DNA of 64,000 bases from Garcia nutans (lineage: Eukaryota; Streptophyta; Magnoliopsida; Malpighiales; Euphorbiaceae). Shown here piece by piece: positions 1-11,413 of the stretch. The notes below the pieces were generated by a model. That model saw only the letters and a program-made list of their open reading frames with translations, did no database searches and was not told the origin of the DNA. A program made the position numbers and the translations under genes. The stretch covers positions 9,900,501 through 9,964,500 of the forward strand of contig CANTUV010000022.1 in NCBI GenBank assembly GCA_947685225.1, in the 5' to 3' direction. Positions within the stretch are counted from its first letter, which is position 1. The number at the start of each line of letters is the position of its first letter.

Positions 1-1254
1 GAAGCAGAAGTCCAGTCCCAACCACTGATAGTAATTGGGTCATAACTTAGGTGTCTAAAGTTCGAATCGGGTGATTCAAAGGCCTAAAACCATATATACT
101 TTTGGGGGTAAAATATTTATGAAGAGGTCAATTGTGGATAAGGACCATATCTGATTGAAAATCGAGGAGGAATTTTGAATTCAAATTTTGAAACAAAGAT
201 TGAGTAGGGGTAGGATTCTGATTTGAAAAAGGATTGGCTGGATATCAAAGGGGGCGTGAACAGTATGTGAGACAACCATTCTAGAGTATTAGACTATTTT
301 TCTTCATATTTTTGTGTAGAGAAAATTAATTTTAGCTCAATAGGAGATTAAAGGAAGAAGGAGATTACACTAGAGGAAGACTTGGTCGTCTCTGCTGGAT
401 TCTTCATCAATCTCGTTTTTACTCTCTATTTAGTTTATATTTTCAGTTTAAATTTTATTTAATGCTTTGTTATTTTCTTGTTTTGAATATTATAATAATG
501 AATTTTGTGTTTTGTTTCTTAATTTCTATTTTATCTAAGTTCAATTTAATTATGAGCAATTAATCCCTTTGTGAAATTAGGTGGATTTGAATGTTGAAAC
601 TATGGGTTTGATTATAATATATTAATATACATAGATTTATTTTATTTTATTCTTAATTTGATGATTTTGGTTTAATTGATTAGCAATTATTTGGTCACCA
701 ATTGTTAGGTTTAAAGAATCATATAAAATACGAAAGTTGAATGTGATTTTCAATGTAGAATCATCAACCTTGAGTGATTAAATTTAGAGATAAATTAATT
801 GCTTAGGGATCCAAAATTAATATCTTGATTAAATTGAATTGGAATTTAATTATTTGACATGAGAATAGTAATTTAATCATTGTCCAATTATATTCTCCTT
901 GATTGAGAGAGAAATGGATGAATTGAGAGATATTAGATATCTAGGATTTAAGAATTGAAAATTAATACTTCATTAATTAGATCCATAGTAAAAACTCCAA
1001 TGAAACATAATCTTACTCATTTACCATAGATGATTTAAACACTTAGTTTAGCGTAATTGACTTGGATAGATTAAGATTAATTAGGTAAAATTAAACTGTT
1101 ACAATTTACTGATCTTCAAATAATAGTTAAACTGAATTTTAGTTAATCAAACTGAACATTCTCTGTGGGATCGACTCTTACTTTCATTATATTACTTGTT
1201 ACGAGCCGTACACTTACGGTTTTTATAATTGATATATACAAATCGACCAACAAC
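1..1254 (+). mobile_element. Ty3/gypsy-type LTR remnant (left edge outside window)
   Basis: There is no coding capacity. The stretch at about 1166-1254 has the look of the 3' end of many plant gypsy LTRs: a 'tgtgggatcgactctta' block, then 'acttacggttttta', ending near 'gaccaacaaca'. No primer-binding site or gag follows, so this is a truncated or solo LTR. The family is not determined. The call rests on recognising the LTR-end layout, not on a second copy in the window. Confidence 0.45.
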
Positions 1255-1539
1255 ATTTACCAATCTCTAATCATTTACAATAAAAATATCTCAAAAATTT
1301 TTTATAAATTAAATTCTAATTAATTTTCCAAAATTAATTTTTTATAATAATATTACTTCTATATTATTTTAAAATTTAAATTATTTTACAAATATATTCC
1401 AAATATAAATAAATATAAAACAAATATACAATAGATATACAACAAATATATACAAATACATATACATAGCAAATATACAATAAATATGCACGAATACAAC
1501 AAATATACAGCAAATACAATAGATATACAACAAATATAC
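1255..1539. other. AT-rich intergenic sequence, no gene seen
   Basis: Very AT-rich sequence with many short 'acaaatatacaa'-like words, which may be a decayed minisatellite. No ORF or element end is recognisable. Confidence 0.5.
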
Positions 1540-2125
1540 TCATTTTTTGCAATAATATTGGAGGTAAATTATTTGAAACTTTGTATTATCTTACCTGATT
1601 ATTTAAAACTCTAATTTTTTTTAATGAAAATTACTTAAATTTAAATTAATTTTATTACCTAATTACTTATAATAACTTTTTTTTACAAAAATACATCTCA
1701 ATTTTTCTATAACAAATTCTAATTAATTTTTCAAAATAATTTCTTTTACAATATATTAGAGATTATTAAAGCTCTATTTTTTAATAAAAAATACTTATAT
1801 TCAAATTAATTTTACTACATAACTACTTATATTAACTTTTTTTTTTACAAAAATACATCTAAAATTTCTATATCAAATTCTAATTAATTTTCTAAAATAC
1901 TCATTTTTTTGCAATAATATTAGAGGTGAATTATTTAAAATTTCATATTATTTTACTTAATTATTTAAAACTTTAATTTTTTTAATGAAAATTACTTAAA
2001 TTCAAATTAATTTTATTACCTAGTCACTTATATTAACTACTTTTTTTTACAAAAATACATCTCGATTTTTCTATAACAAATTCTAATTAATTTTCCAAAA
2101 TACTCATTTTTTTTTACAATAATAT
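1540..2125. repeat. AT-rich tandem repeat of about 200 bp, copies 1-3 and start of copy 4
   Basis: Units begin near 1540, 1738, 1899 and 2102. Each contains the ordered words 'gcaataatat', 'ggtaaattattt', 'attacctaattactta', 'acaaaaatacatct' and 'caaattctaattaatttt'. Copy 4 is interrupted after 2125 by a copia element and resumes at 6911. Periods are roughly 198, 161 and 203 bp, so one unit is shortened. Confidence 0.75.
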
Positions 2126-2481
2126 TGTTAGAAAAATCTTGTGTATTTAGAACTTGTAAAATAAGGGATCAATCTATGAATAAAAAATTAAGGAGAAGAA
2201 TGAGAGAAATAATCACACAAGACACAAAGATTTACGTGGTACGACAATTTGCCTACATCCACAGAATGTTTCTCACTTTATTTTTTCTCACAATTTAATG
2301 TATTGTTTATCATCTAAGGTGCTCTATATACAATGTTAACTTTATCTTAGATATACAAGAAAATTCTTTTCCTTTTCTAGCGGCTTTTTTCTATTCAAAC
2401 TCTATTATAAAACTAATTAACATACTCTTTGTTAGAACTCTTAATACAAAACTGATTTTAATTATGAGTCATTATTTAACA
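2126..2481 (-). repeat. 3' LTR of the copia element
   Basis: 356 bp. It aligns with 6519-6910 along its whole length but lacks about 35 bp that the other LTR carries near 6695. The two LTRs have clearly diverged, so the insertion is old. Confidence 0.88.
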
Positions 2482-2574
2482 ATCTCCACCTTGGCGAATT
2501 ATCATCCCTTTAGAAACTCGCTCAGTCTTGAAAATCTGTACCTTCATCTGGAGTTCCAATAGCTTTACAAATTC

Positions 2575-2976
2575 TTAGTTTATAATTTGGAGAAAGTTTA
2601 AACAATATTTGAACTTCTCTAAAGATAACATATTTGTCAACATATCTGCTGTATTTTTCTTTGTGTATACCTTCATTAACAGAATCTCACCTGAATAAAT
2701 TAACTCTCTAATTTTGTGATATTTTATATCAATATGCTTTGTTTTAGCATGAAACACTTGATTATTGGATAACTCTATGGCACTTTGACTATCGTAGTAT
2801 ATATTAAGAGTCTGTTGCTTGAAGCCTAATTCTAAGGCAATCCCTTTCAACCACAATGCTTCCTTGGTTGCTTTCGTTATTGCCATAAATTCTACCTCTA
2901 TGGTAGATAAAGCAATCACACTTTGTAAGGTTGACCTCCAACTGATTGGATCATTTGCAGTATAAAAATATAGCAT
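2575..2976 (-). pseudogene. copia RNase H domain fragment
   Basis: A 133-codon open stretch at the C-terminus of the copia polyprotein. It shows the copia RNase H motifs 'STIEVEFMAITKATKEALWL' and 'KHIDIKYHKIRELI', then the usual C-terminal region before the polypurine tract. The reading frame is broken upstream, so it cannot be made as part of an intact Pol. Confidence 0.85.
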
Positions 2977-2999
2977 GTAGTAGATTTTCTATCATCCAC

Positions 3000-4148
3000 A
3001 TCTTCAACGTAGTCTGAATCAATATATCCAATAATGGAGAACAAATTATTTACTACACCATAGTAAAATCCATAATCAAAGGTACCTCTTAAGTATCAGA
3101 GAATCCACTTTACAGCCTGTCAGTGTTCTTTACCTGAATTAGCCATAAACCTGCTGATCATACTAACTGTATATGTTATGTCTGGTCTTATACACATCAT
3201 TGCATACATCAAACTCCCTAATACACCAGCATACGAAACCTTTACCATGTATTGTACTTTTTCTTTTGTTCTCGGGCACTGATGGCTAGACAATTTGAAG
3301 TGATTAACTAGAAAAATAGTAACTGATTTTGCCTTGTCCATATTGAATCTTTCTAATATTGTTTTAATGTAATTTTTCTATGAGAGCCATAGTTTTCTAT
3401 TTTTCCTATCCCTATTGATCTCCATGCCATGAATTTTGTTCGTAGCACCTAAGTTTTTCATATCAAACTCTTGATTTAACAAGGATTTAAGGTCACACAC
3501 ATCTTTCATGTCTCTTGCAACAATTAACATATCATCAACATAAATCAATAAGTAGATAAATGATCAATTCCTCATAAACTTAAGATATAGACAATAATCA
3601 TACTCATAATGAGTAAAGTGAATACTTATCATGTAAGAATCGAATCACTTGTACCATTGCCTTGGGGATTGCTTCAACCCATAAAGGAATTTCTTGAGCT
3701 TATATACTATATGCTCATTACCTTACTACTCAAACCCTTCTAGTTGTTCCGTATAAATATGCTCCTCTAATTCACCATTAAGAAAAGTTATTTTAACATC
3801 TAACTGCTCTAACTCTAAGTTTAACTAAGCTATTAATGCCAATAATATTCTGATAGTTGTATATCTAACTACCAATGAGAATACTTCATTGTTGTCAATC
3901 CACTTTTTCTATAAGTATCCTTTTGTAGCTAATTGTGCCTTGTATCTTACACTTTCTTTCTCTGAAGCTCCTTCATTCTTTCTATAAACCCACTTGCATC
4001 CAACCGTCTTCTTCCCTTTAGGAAGTTTTGCTAACTCCTAAGTTTGATTCTTATCCAGTAACTCTATTTCTTTAGCCATAGCTTCTAACCATCTTTCATT
4101 TTCTGGAACTGACACTGCTTCCTGAAAAAAACTTAATTCTTCTTCACT
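3000..4148 (-). pseudogene. copia reverse transcriptase region, multiply broken
   Basis: Reading the minus strand in shifting frames gives copia RT pieces, for example 'PDITYTVSMISRFMANSG' (3120-3341) from the RT/RNase H connection, then more N-terminal RT words toward 4100. Several stops interrupt it and no continuous ORF remains. The assignment comes from its place between integrase and RNase H and from the recognisable pieces. Confidence 0.7.
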
Positions 4149-4150
4149 TG

Positions 4151-5539
4151 TTAGTAAAGCAAAGGAGCTAAATCATCATCTTCGTGATATCTAGTTGGAG
4201 GTCTAATTATGCTTCTAGGTCTATCTATGGCAATATTGTATTTATGTTGTTGTTGTTGCACTTCTGTACTCTCTGAATCATCATTCTTACTATCATATTC
4301 AACTATTGGTTGAATTGGTTTTGAAGGACTATCCAACCTAAGCTCCATATCTACCTTGGAGGTTGATTATGTAACTTCTTAATATGATTCCTGCTTGTTT
4401 ACTATAGCTCGCTCATCAAAGATTACATCTCTATTAACTATCACCTTTTTTGCCTTAGGATCCTAAAGTCTATATCTTTTTACCCTTTTTCATATCCGAC
4501 GACAATGTATTTTTTTGACTTGAATTCAGATTCAATCTTTCATCACTGGGGATTATTGCACAGGCTGGACATCCAAATACTTTAAGTACAGAGTAGTCAA
4601 TGTATTTACTTGTCTAAACCTATTTATGATGAAACATACAACATTCACTATGTCTGCCTAAAACTGTTTAGGTAAGCCTTCTTGTAATCTCATTACCTTG
4701 GCTCTTTCGAGTAATTTTCTGTTCATCATTTCTGCTATCCCATCCTGCTGAGATGTCTTAGGAACTATAAAGTGTCATTCAATTCTTTCTTTCTTGCAGA
4801 AATCTACGCACTCCTTAGATGTATACTCACCTCCATTATCAAACCTTAAGCACTTCATGTTTTTTTCTATATGTTTCTTAATATTGGTTTTCCACTCTTT
4901 GAACCTTGAGAATACTTCACCTTTCTCCTTCATTAAATATACCCAAACTTTTTGGGAGAAGTCATCAATGAATGTTACCAAATACCTGTCTCTACCTTTT
5001 GCTACAACTTATGTTGGACCCTAAATATATAAGTGAACATACTCCAATACTTCCTTGATTTTCTGTGAGGTAGTCTTGAATTGAGCTCTGTTTTATTTTT
5101 CATAGACACAAAACTCACATAACCCAACTTCACACCATGTTATCCCATTCAACAATTTCCTTTTATGAAGTTCTTACAAACCTTGCTCAATAATATATCC
5201 TAATTGCATATGCTAGAGCTTTGATGTATTTAAACTATCTTTTGTTGATGAATATGTAGAATTATTATTTACAATTATACTATCTTCTAGCCTATATAAA
5301 TTGTTTCCTTCCCTCTTCCTCTTTATCACAATCATAGCCCATATGGATACCTTAAGAACTTCACTACCCGAAGCTGTTGAAAATCCACAGAATTTCTTCT
5401 CTAGTAAGCCCAAATAAATCATATTCTTCTTCAATTCAGGAATATGTTTGACATTATCCAATGTTTTGATTATGCCAACAAATAATTTAATTATAATAGT
5501 TTCAATCTCCATTACTTTATAAGTATAATTGTCACCCAA
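4151..5539 (-). pseudogene. copia GAG-pre-integrase and integrase fragments
   Basis: 5213-5539 encodes the region just before integrase, including 'KHIPELKKNMIYLGLLEKK'-like text typical of copia GAG-pre-integrase. 4775-4981 holds the integrase core 'VTFIDDFSQKVWVYLMKEK' and 'LRFDNGGEYTSKEC', with the catalytic Asp of FIDDFS and the second Asp of FDNGGEY visible. 4151-4348 is the acidic, Q-rich linker between integrase and RT. Stops separate all pieces. Confidence 0.85.
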
Positions 5540-5739
5540 GGTTACACTAGTATCATATGGCTTGTAACTGTGGAACCAATCTCTGTAAGAAGTATAATGT
5601 GATGAGCATTTTGAATCTAAAGCTCATTTGCTTGATTTTTAATCATTGCTTGTCGTCAAGGCTACTAAGAGATCTTCCTCTTTTGAAGTATTAGCAGCTA
5701 CACTGGCCGAACTTGAAGTTGTTTCTTTCTTATCATCCC

Positions 5740-6517
5740 CCTGATTTTTCAATAATGGACAATCTTTCTTTCAGTGACCCTTCTGATGATACTTGAAACA
5801 TTTTTCCTTTGGCACTTTTAACTTTGACTTTCCTCTTGATTTTCCTCTCTTATGCACTTTGTTCCTTACACTACCCCTTTTGCGTTCTTAAGTAACTAAC
5901 AAACCCTAAGCTTGCGAATTTCTCATCTCCAACTTCTACATTGAAATATGAGATCTTAGAACTATCACCATTTCCTTGTAGTCTGGCGTCTCCTTCCCAT
6001 ATAACAATGTCGCATTGAATTGATTGAAAGATGGTAGCAATGAGTATAATAGCACTAACGTCTTATCCTCGTCATCTAATTTAACATCCACATGCAATAA
6101 ATTACTAATCTTTCCATTGAACAGGGTTATGTGATTTCCTAAGTCTTCACCTTCTTCCACTCTAAATCAGAATAGATTTCTACTTCATGAACAATTTATT
6201 GGTGACATTGTTAGATATAAATAAACTTTGCAGCTTTATCTATAAACCTGTGGTTATCTTCTCATCATTATGTCATACACTACTGACTCCGCCAAACACA
6301 TCCGGATTGTACTGAAGGTGATTGACTTAATATCTTGCCAATCGTCTTCATCCATGTTTGACGGCTTCATTCCCGTTAACGCGTTGTAAATCTTCATCTG
6401 TGTCAGCAGATCATCCACTCTCATCTGCCATAGAGAGAAATTTTTCTTTTCATCGAACTTATTGAACTTAGTATGTATTCCAAACTCACTCATCCTAACT
6501 AGAAACTCAAATACCAA
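5740..6517 (-). pseudogene. copia gag remnant
   Basis: The N-terminal part (6254-6517) carries 'KFNKFDEKKNFSLWQMRVDD', a typical copia gag start; the likely original Met is at about 6493. The middle part is 5936-6160. A damaged CCHC zinc knuckle lies near 5775-5830 (CFKYHQKGH, stop, KKDC): its second Cys is replaced and a stop falls inside. The protein would have formed the virus-like particle shell. Confidence 0.82.
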
Positions 6518-6518
6518 T

Positions 6519-6910
6519 TATTAGAAGAAAAAAAATTGTATTTTTAGAACTTACAAAATAATGGATGAATCTATAAATAGAAAAATTAAGGAGAAGAATA
6601 AGAGAAATAATTATACAAGACACAAAGATTTATGTGATTCAGCAATTTGCTCAAGTCCACAAGAGGTTTCTTATTTTATTTCTTAGAGAGAGAATACAAC
6701 TAAGGTTTTTCTTTTCTCACAATTCAATATATTATTTACCATCTACGGTGCTCTATATATAATGTTAATTTTACCCTAGATATATAAGAAAATCATTTTC
6801 CTTTTCTAACCTCTTTTTTCTATTCAAACTCTATTATAAAACTGATAAATCTCCTCTTTGTTAGAACTCTTAGTACAAAACCGATTATAATTATGAATCA
6901 TTATTTAGCA
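6519..6910 (-). repeat. 5' LTR of the copia element
   Basis: 392 bp; partner of 2126-2481. It is followed on the minus strand by the degenerate primer-binding site. The longer form retains about 35 bp missing from the partner. Confidence 0.88.
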
Positions 6911-7102
6911 AATATGAGAGGTAAATTATTTAAAACTTTATATTATTTTACCTAATTATTTAAAACTCTAATTTGTTTTAATAAAAATTGATTTAATTCA
7001 AATTTATTTTGTTACCTAATTACTTATATTAACTTTTTTTACAAAAATACATCTAAATTTTTCTATAACAAATTCTAATTAATTTTCCAAAATATTCATT
7101 TC
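6911..7102. repeat. Remainder of tandem-repeat copy 4
   Basis: It continues 'gagaggtaaattattt...' exactly where copies 1 and 3 continue after 'aataatat'. This shows that the copia element landed inside the repeat. Confidence 0.75.
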
Positions 7103-7302
7103 TTATGTTAATTTTAGAAGTTAATTTCAATATTTTCTATTAAAAAAAGTTTATAAATATATAATATACTAATAGTAATATATTATAAAATAAAATCTAA
7201 TTTTTATTTTTTCCAATAAATAGCCAATATGGGCTTTCACCCAAGTTTAATAATATTATATATTAAATTATCTACCTTCAATATTAAAAATTAAAAATCA
7301 AT
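7103..7302. other. AT-rich flank, no gene seen
   Basis: Short AT-rich stretch between the tandem repeat and the gypsy element. Nothing recognisable. Confidence 0.5.
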
Positions 7303-7307
7303 ATTAT

Positions 7308-8805
7308 TGTGAACACTCGAATTTTGAGGCTCGGAAAGCCAATTTTCTCAGACTACTGAAAACCGGGCCGGACCGGACGTCCCCGGTAAAATTCACCGAA
7401 AGTATATCGATATGGTACTTGAAATGTCCGGGACGACGTGAGGATCACGGATATGGTCCCGGAATAATTTTTGGAGGTCTCTAGCTCCCGAAAAATCAAT
7501 TTGAGCGAAAACCGGACGAAACCAACGACCCAGCCGCCGTGATTCCGGCGGCCCGGCCGCCATGACCGGCGGCTCGGCCGCCATCCAGCCCGATTTTACC
7601 TATAAATAGGCTTCAGATTTTCAGAAAAAAGGGTTGAACTTTTCCGGGTGGGCCTCATGCTGTCGAATTCTTTTCACGCTTAAAAACGATTAAGAACTTT
7701 TATTTGCATAAATCTAACCGTGTGCTGCAGGAAACAATCTGTAATCAAGAATCATAATCCCCAGTTCAAGAAAACGGGATCTGGAACTTCGAAGCGGGAA
7801 AATCCTAAGCAAGGTAATATTCTAATCCATCATTTGTCAATTTAAGCATATCATAAGCATTCTATCTTCTTCTCAATTTCTTCTCGGTCAAAGACCTAAT
7901 CCTTTTAGGTCTAAGGCCTAATGGACTAATCAATCAGCCTCTTTGGCACAAAGACTTAAATTACATCTTTTTGATACAAAGTATCTACATTTCACAATTA
8001 AAATCAATCTGTTGGCACGGAGCCTAAATTACACCATTTTGGTACGAAGTACCTAAAATTTCACAATTTAGCACTAAGTGCTGAAATTCACATTTTTGGC
8101 ATGGAGCCCAACCACACTTGGCCAAAAGGCCCAAAATTTGCACTCTTTTGGTACAAAGTACCTAAAATTGGAGAATTTAGCACTAAGTGCTAAATCTCAC
8201 ATCTTTGGCATGAAGCCCGACAACACTTGGCCAAAGGCCTAAATTGCACTCTTTTGGTACAAAGTACCTAAAATTGCACCATTTAGCACTAAGTGCTAAA
8301 TTTCACAACTCTGGCATGAAGCCCGACTCAATTAAAATCAACCTTTGGCATGGAGCCTAAATTCCACTCTTTTGGTACAAAGTACCTAAATCTTACATCT
8401 TTGGCATGAAGCCCGACAATGCACGAAGCATATACACACATGCATGAAGCATAATTTTCATCGCCTTTAAATAGGCTTTTCCGAACTACATGGGCTTTGA
8501 TCTCCTATTCAAACGGGAGTATGTAGGCATGTTTGGGATTCACCCCAAATAGCAAGTCCACAAACTACCAACAATCTTTTTGTCTTTAAATTTGTTCCAT
8601 TTTTGCAAGTTAATCAAAAGCATGACATAGTCCCCGAATCCTCCTTGGGTTCGCAGACTAGAAGCCTTTACAATTGGATGCATTATTGGAGTCAAACAAG
8701 GGTTTTCTTAGTTTTTCCCTTCGAACAAAATAAACTGAGTGGCGACTCCCGACAACGAGTGAACTTTCGCCCGGATCCTTTTCGGGCGGAAAACCGAGGT
8801 TCACA
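7308..8805 (+). repeat. 5' LTR of the gypsy element
   Basis: 1498 bp. The first 300 bp are unusually GC-rich for the window, with 'ggcggcccggccgcc'-type words. A TATA box (tataaata, 7601-7608) marks the likely promoter. The 3' half (about 7900-8420) is a dense array of short palindromes. Open frames inside it (for example 7393-7584 and 8603-8875) are chance. Confidence 0.93.
7601..7608 (+). promoter_or_regulatory. LTR TATA box
   Basis: 'cctataaatagg' sits about 295 bp into the LTR, and the same word recurs in the other LTR at 14133-14140. It is the only strong TATA-like site in the GC-rich part of the LTR and would start the genomic transcript roughly 30 bp downstream. Confidence 0.6.
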
Positions 8806-8808
8806 ATT

Positions 8809-8826
8809 TGGCGACTCCACTGGGGA
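8809..8826 (+). other. Primer-binding site, tRNA-Arg type
   Basis: TGGCGACTCCACTGGGGA, three bases after the LTR end. It is complementary to the 3' end of the plant tRNA-Arg whose acceptor side reads CCCCAGCGGAGTCGCCA (recalled, not searched), with one mismatch. This primer type is characteristic of Ogre/Tat-like elements. Confidence 0.8.
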
Positions 8827-9729
8827 CTATAAAAACCATTTATGGGATCCTAGTGGACTACTATTGATTATTTGATTAACTTGCCACGGGAGACCATAAA
8901 AATAATTTATGGGATCCTAGTAGGCTACTATTGCTTATTTGACTAATTTGCCCTTCTTTAGGGTGTTTTTACTCATTTTGCAGGGTACCTTAGCAATATA
9001 TATCATTCCTTTAAGGATATTGGACTGAAGATTGAAGAAAGGAATCTTTTTCCTTGGATGGATCTCTTGTTTGGCTAAATGTGCATTTGTTTTGTCATTC
9101 AGAGAATCTTTTTCTCTTGCATATGTGGGGGAATCATTTTCCTCCATTGCATAAAAAATTGTTTTCAAATGAATTTCTTCTCTTTCTGTTCAAAGTTCTG
9201 AGTCTGGATAGCAAGTAGCGCTGACCGGCAGGTCTCCTTGATTATGCCGGCGGACAGCCAAAGCGTCCTCCCTGTTGTCGCAAACCATTCCAATCCTTTT
9301 GGAGTGGCCCATGAGTAATCGTACTGTTGGACCCACGCGAAACTCCTTGTTTCACATGTGGTTAGGTATATCTTACTCAAGACTCAAGGGTCCCTATTAT
9401 AAGCCGATTCTCTATTTTTTCATGTGCCAATAGAACCTTCCCTTAGGTTGTATGTACCCAATGATAGTGCCACATACCATTAAAATGAATTGCGATGTGA
9501 TGAGGTGCATTCATGCAACATAACAACACGGTTTTGGGGAAAATCTTTTGATATGTGCAAGTGGACCAAGAGTTTTCCTACCCAACACACTACCCTGATC
9601 CTTTACCCTTGACCTTTTCAGGTATCCACCATCCGTGTGCCGTCACCTACACAAACTACACCAACTCCAACTGGGCAATCACCCACAAGCTCTACCACTC
9701 CAACTTCACCAACCACTCCAACTCCTGAA
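8821..9729 (+). other. Gypsy leader (5' UTR) with a 65-bp duplication
   Basis: About 900 bp between primer site and gag. A unit of about 65 bp containing 'tttatgggatcctagt' and 'ctactattg' is present twice in tandem, at about 8821-8884 and 8885-8951. No extra upstream ORF of the Ogre ORF1 type is recognisable. A 'cttttcag' acceptor-like word lies at 9612-9621, just ahead of the gag frame. Confidence 0.6.
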
Positions 9730-10917
9730 ATGGCTACTATTGAACAAATTAAGGCTTTGCTAGATGGACAGGCTAAGGAAATTGAAGCTAGAATGCAAGA
9801 AAGAATTGATGAAGCTTTAGCCGCCCAAAGGGTAGCCATCCTGGCTGAATTAGGAGGAGCACCAAAGACAGTCCCTACTCCTGGAAATTTAGGGAAGGAA
9901 CCTATTGTGGGACAAACTAGTACCCCCATGACTGCTCAGAATACCCCTGTCATCAATTTGGAGGATCCACCCTCTAAGAATGTCACTGAAACTGATGAAC
10001 TGAAAAGAAAACTTGAATTGCTGGAAAGGTCAATCACTGCCATGAAAACTCATAAAGAGGTGGTAGACATGGATTCTTTATCCTTGTTTCCCCAAGCTAG
10101 ATTGCCTCCAAAATTCAAGATGCCTGGGATGGACAGATTTGACGGGACTACTTGCCCTAAAACTCACCTCAAGATGTATGTGGGGGCATTAAGCCCTTGG
10201 GGTTTAAATGATGAGCTCTTTGCTCAATTATTCCAACAATCTTTGACTGGTGCTACCCTCAAGTGGTTTGTAAGCCTGGACCGTGCCAAGATTAAGACCT
10301 GGGAAGACATCTGCAATGCATTTAACTCTCAATATCACTACAATATTGAGGTGGATGTCACCAGAAGGGAACTTGAGACTACCAAGCAGAACGACAATGA
10401 ACCCTTCTCCTCGTTCCTTACAAGGTGGAGGGCAAAGGCCGCCCAAATGATCAATCGCCCTTCAGAACAAGAGCAGATTGATATCATAATCAGAAATTTA
10501 AGGCCTACATATCAAGCCCAACTGCAAACCCAATACCTACCTACTTTCAAATCGCTCATTGTGACTGCAACCAAGGTAGAAGATCTGATACAATTGGGTA
10601 AGATAGTAGATGAAGAAGCTGTCTCAAAGTATAAAAAACAAGGCCAAGCTGCTTCCTCAAGCGAAGTAAATGAAGTGGCCAATATTGCCCCTGTGAATCC
10701 TTTACGTGTGGGCAATCTTGGGCAAAGAAATCAGTCAAGAAGGCAATATACCGACATTGGAATGCCCCTTCATCTAGTGTTTAAAAAGGCCGTGGAAGGG
10801 AAATATTTGAAGCCTTTGGACCCAAGGCCTCCTCCAAACCCATTACTCTCCAATTACAGGGCCAATGAGTACTGTGAGTACCACCAAGGAAATGGGCACA
10901 GAACAGATGCTTGCTAG
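9730..10917 (+). CDS. gag: Gypsy Gag polyprotein
   Basis: A 395-codon ORF from the first ATG (9730). The frame is open back to 9613 without another ATG; a GTG at 9637 would add a Pro/Thr-rich lead. The core 'LPPKFKMPGMDRFDGTTCPK' through 'WFVSLDRAKIKTWEDICNAF' is a typical plant retrotransposon gag (capsid) domain, followed by the conserved 'FLTRWRAKAA' and 'IIRNLRPTYQAQL' helices. It ends in a zinc-knuckle-like 'YCEYHQGNGHRTDAC'. The stop at 10915-10917 is TAG where relatives have Trp (TGG), and the same frame continues with family-typical sequence, so the stop is probably a nonsense mutation and not the natural end. Gag would assemble the cytoplasmic particle. Confidence 0.85.
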   Translation: MATIEQIKALLDGQAKEIEARMQERIDEALAAQRVAILAELGGAPKTVPTPGNLGKEPIVGQTSTPMTAQNTPVINLEDPPSKNVTETDELKRKLELLERSITAMKTHKEVVDMDSLSLFPQARLPPKFKMPGMDRFDGTTCPKTHLKMYVGALSPWGLNDELFAQLFQQSLTGATLKWFVSLDRAKIKTWEDICNAFNSQYHYNIEVDVTRRELETTKQNDNEPFSSFLTRWRAKAAQMINRPSEQEQIDIIIRNLRPTYQAQLQTQYLPTFKSLIVTATKVEDLIQLGKIVDEEAVSKYKKQGQAASSSEVNEVANIAPVNPLRVGNLGQRNQSRRQYTDIGMPLHLVFKKAVEGKYLKPLDPRPPPNPLLSNYRANEYCEYHQGNGHRTDAC

Positions 10918-11413
10918 ACTTTGAAAAACCGCATCCAGGATTTGGTGGATAGTGGTGACATCATTCCTCTCAGGAGGCAACCAAACATTAACACTAACCC
11001 CTTGCCCAATCATTCCATCAATGCCATCACTGTGGAAGATTTCATGCAGCCTAATCTCTTTGATGAGGTTGCTATGATAAAGGCAAAAGGGACCTCACCA
11101 AGCTGATCAAGACCACAGATGGACCACTGATGAACTGGTACACCGAGGAGGGACAAGCTGCTCTAGTCAAACCCAGTCCTGTGTCACACCCTGAACCCGA
11201 GTCTTGTACTAAGTCAAATCCTGAGTCAAGCACCGAGTCAGAGTCTAGTTCTGAGTCTTCTGTAAGTTCAGATTTAGAGAACCCTAATGTCAAATCTAAT
11301 GTAATCTTGGAGAATGACTCCGCCATTATCAATAAAACTCTTCAAATTCTTGGTTACCCTGTGTCTTTTGCTTTTCAAGTATTATCTAGCAAAAATGAAA
11401 AAAAAAATGAATG
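10918..11413 (+). pseudogene. Gag-Pol linker remnant, protease mostly missing
   Basis: Read-through from gag gives 'TLKNRIQDLVDSGDIIPL' and 'NPLPNHSINAITVEDF', usual after the zinc knuckle in this lineage. A frameshift near 11090 moves the frame; the new one gives 'LIKTTDGPLMNWYTEEG' and then an acidic Pro/Glu/Ser-rich stretch (about 11170-11290). No DSG/DTG aspartic protease motif is visible, so the protease is lost. Confidence 0.65.

Larger units (their letters stand above)
2126..6910 (-). mobile_element. Degenerate Ty1/copia LTR retrotransposon, complete with LTRs and TSD
   Basis: A minus-strand element of 4785 bp. Its LTRs lie at 2126-2481 (3' LTR) and 6519-6910 (5' LTR). Both read TG...CA-like on the minus strand, starting TGTTAAATAATGA or TGCTAAATAATGA. 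A perfect 5-bp target duplication AATAT lies at 2121-2125 and 6911-6915. The polypurine tract 'aaggtggagatt' abuts the 3' LTR. A degraded Met-tRNA-type primer site (ttggtatttgag) lies at about 6506-6517. Gag, integrase, RT and RNase H occur in copia order but with many stops and frameshifts, so the element cannot move by itself. The gag start resembles Tork/Tnt1-type elements. Confidence 0.92.

Noticed and set aside
7393..7584. Open frames at 7393-7584 / 13919-14116 and 8603-8875 / 15137-15346 that recur twice
   Set aside because: They are inside the two gypsy LTRs and show no codon or domain pattern; GC-rich LTR sequence simply lacks stops.
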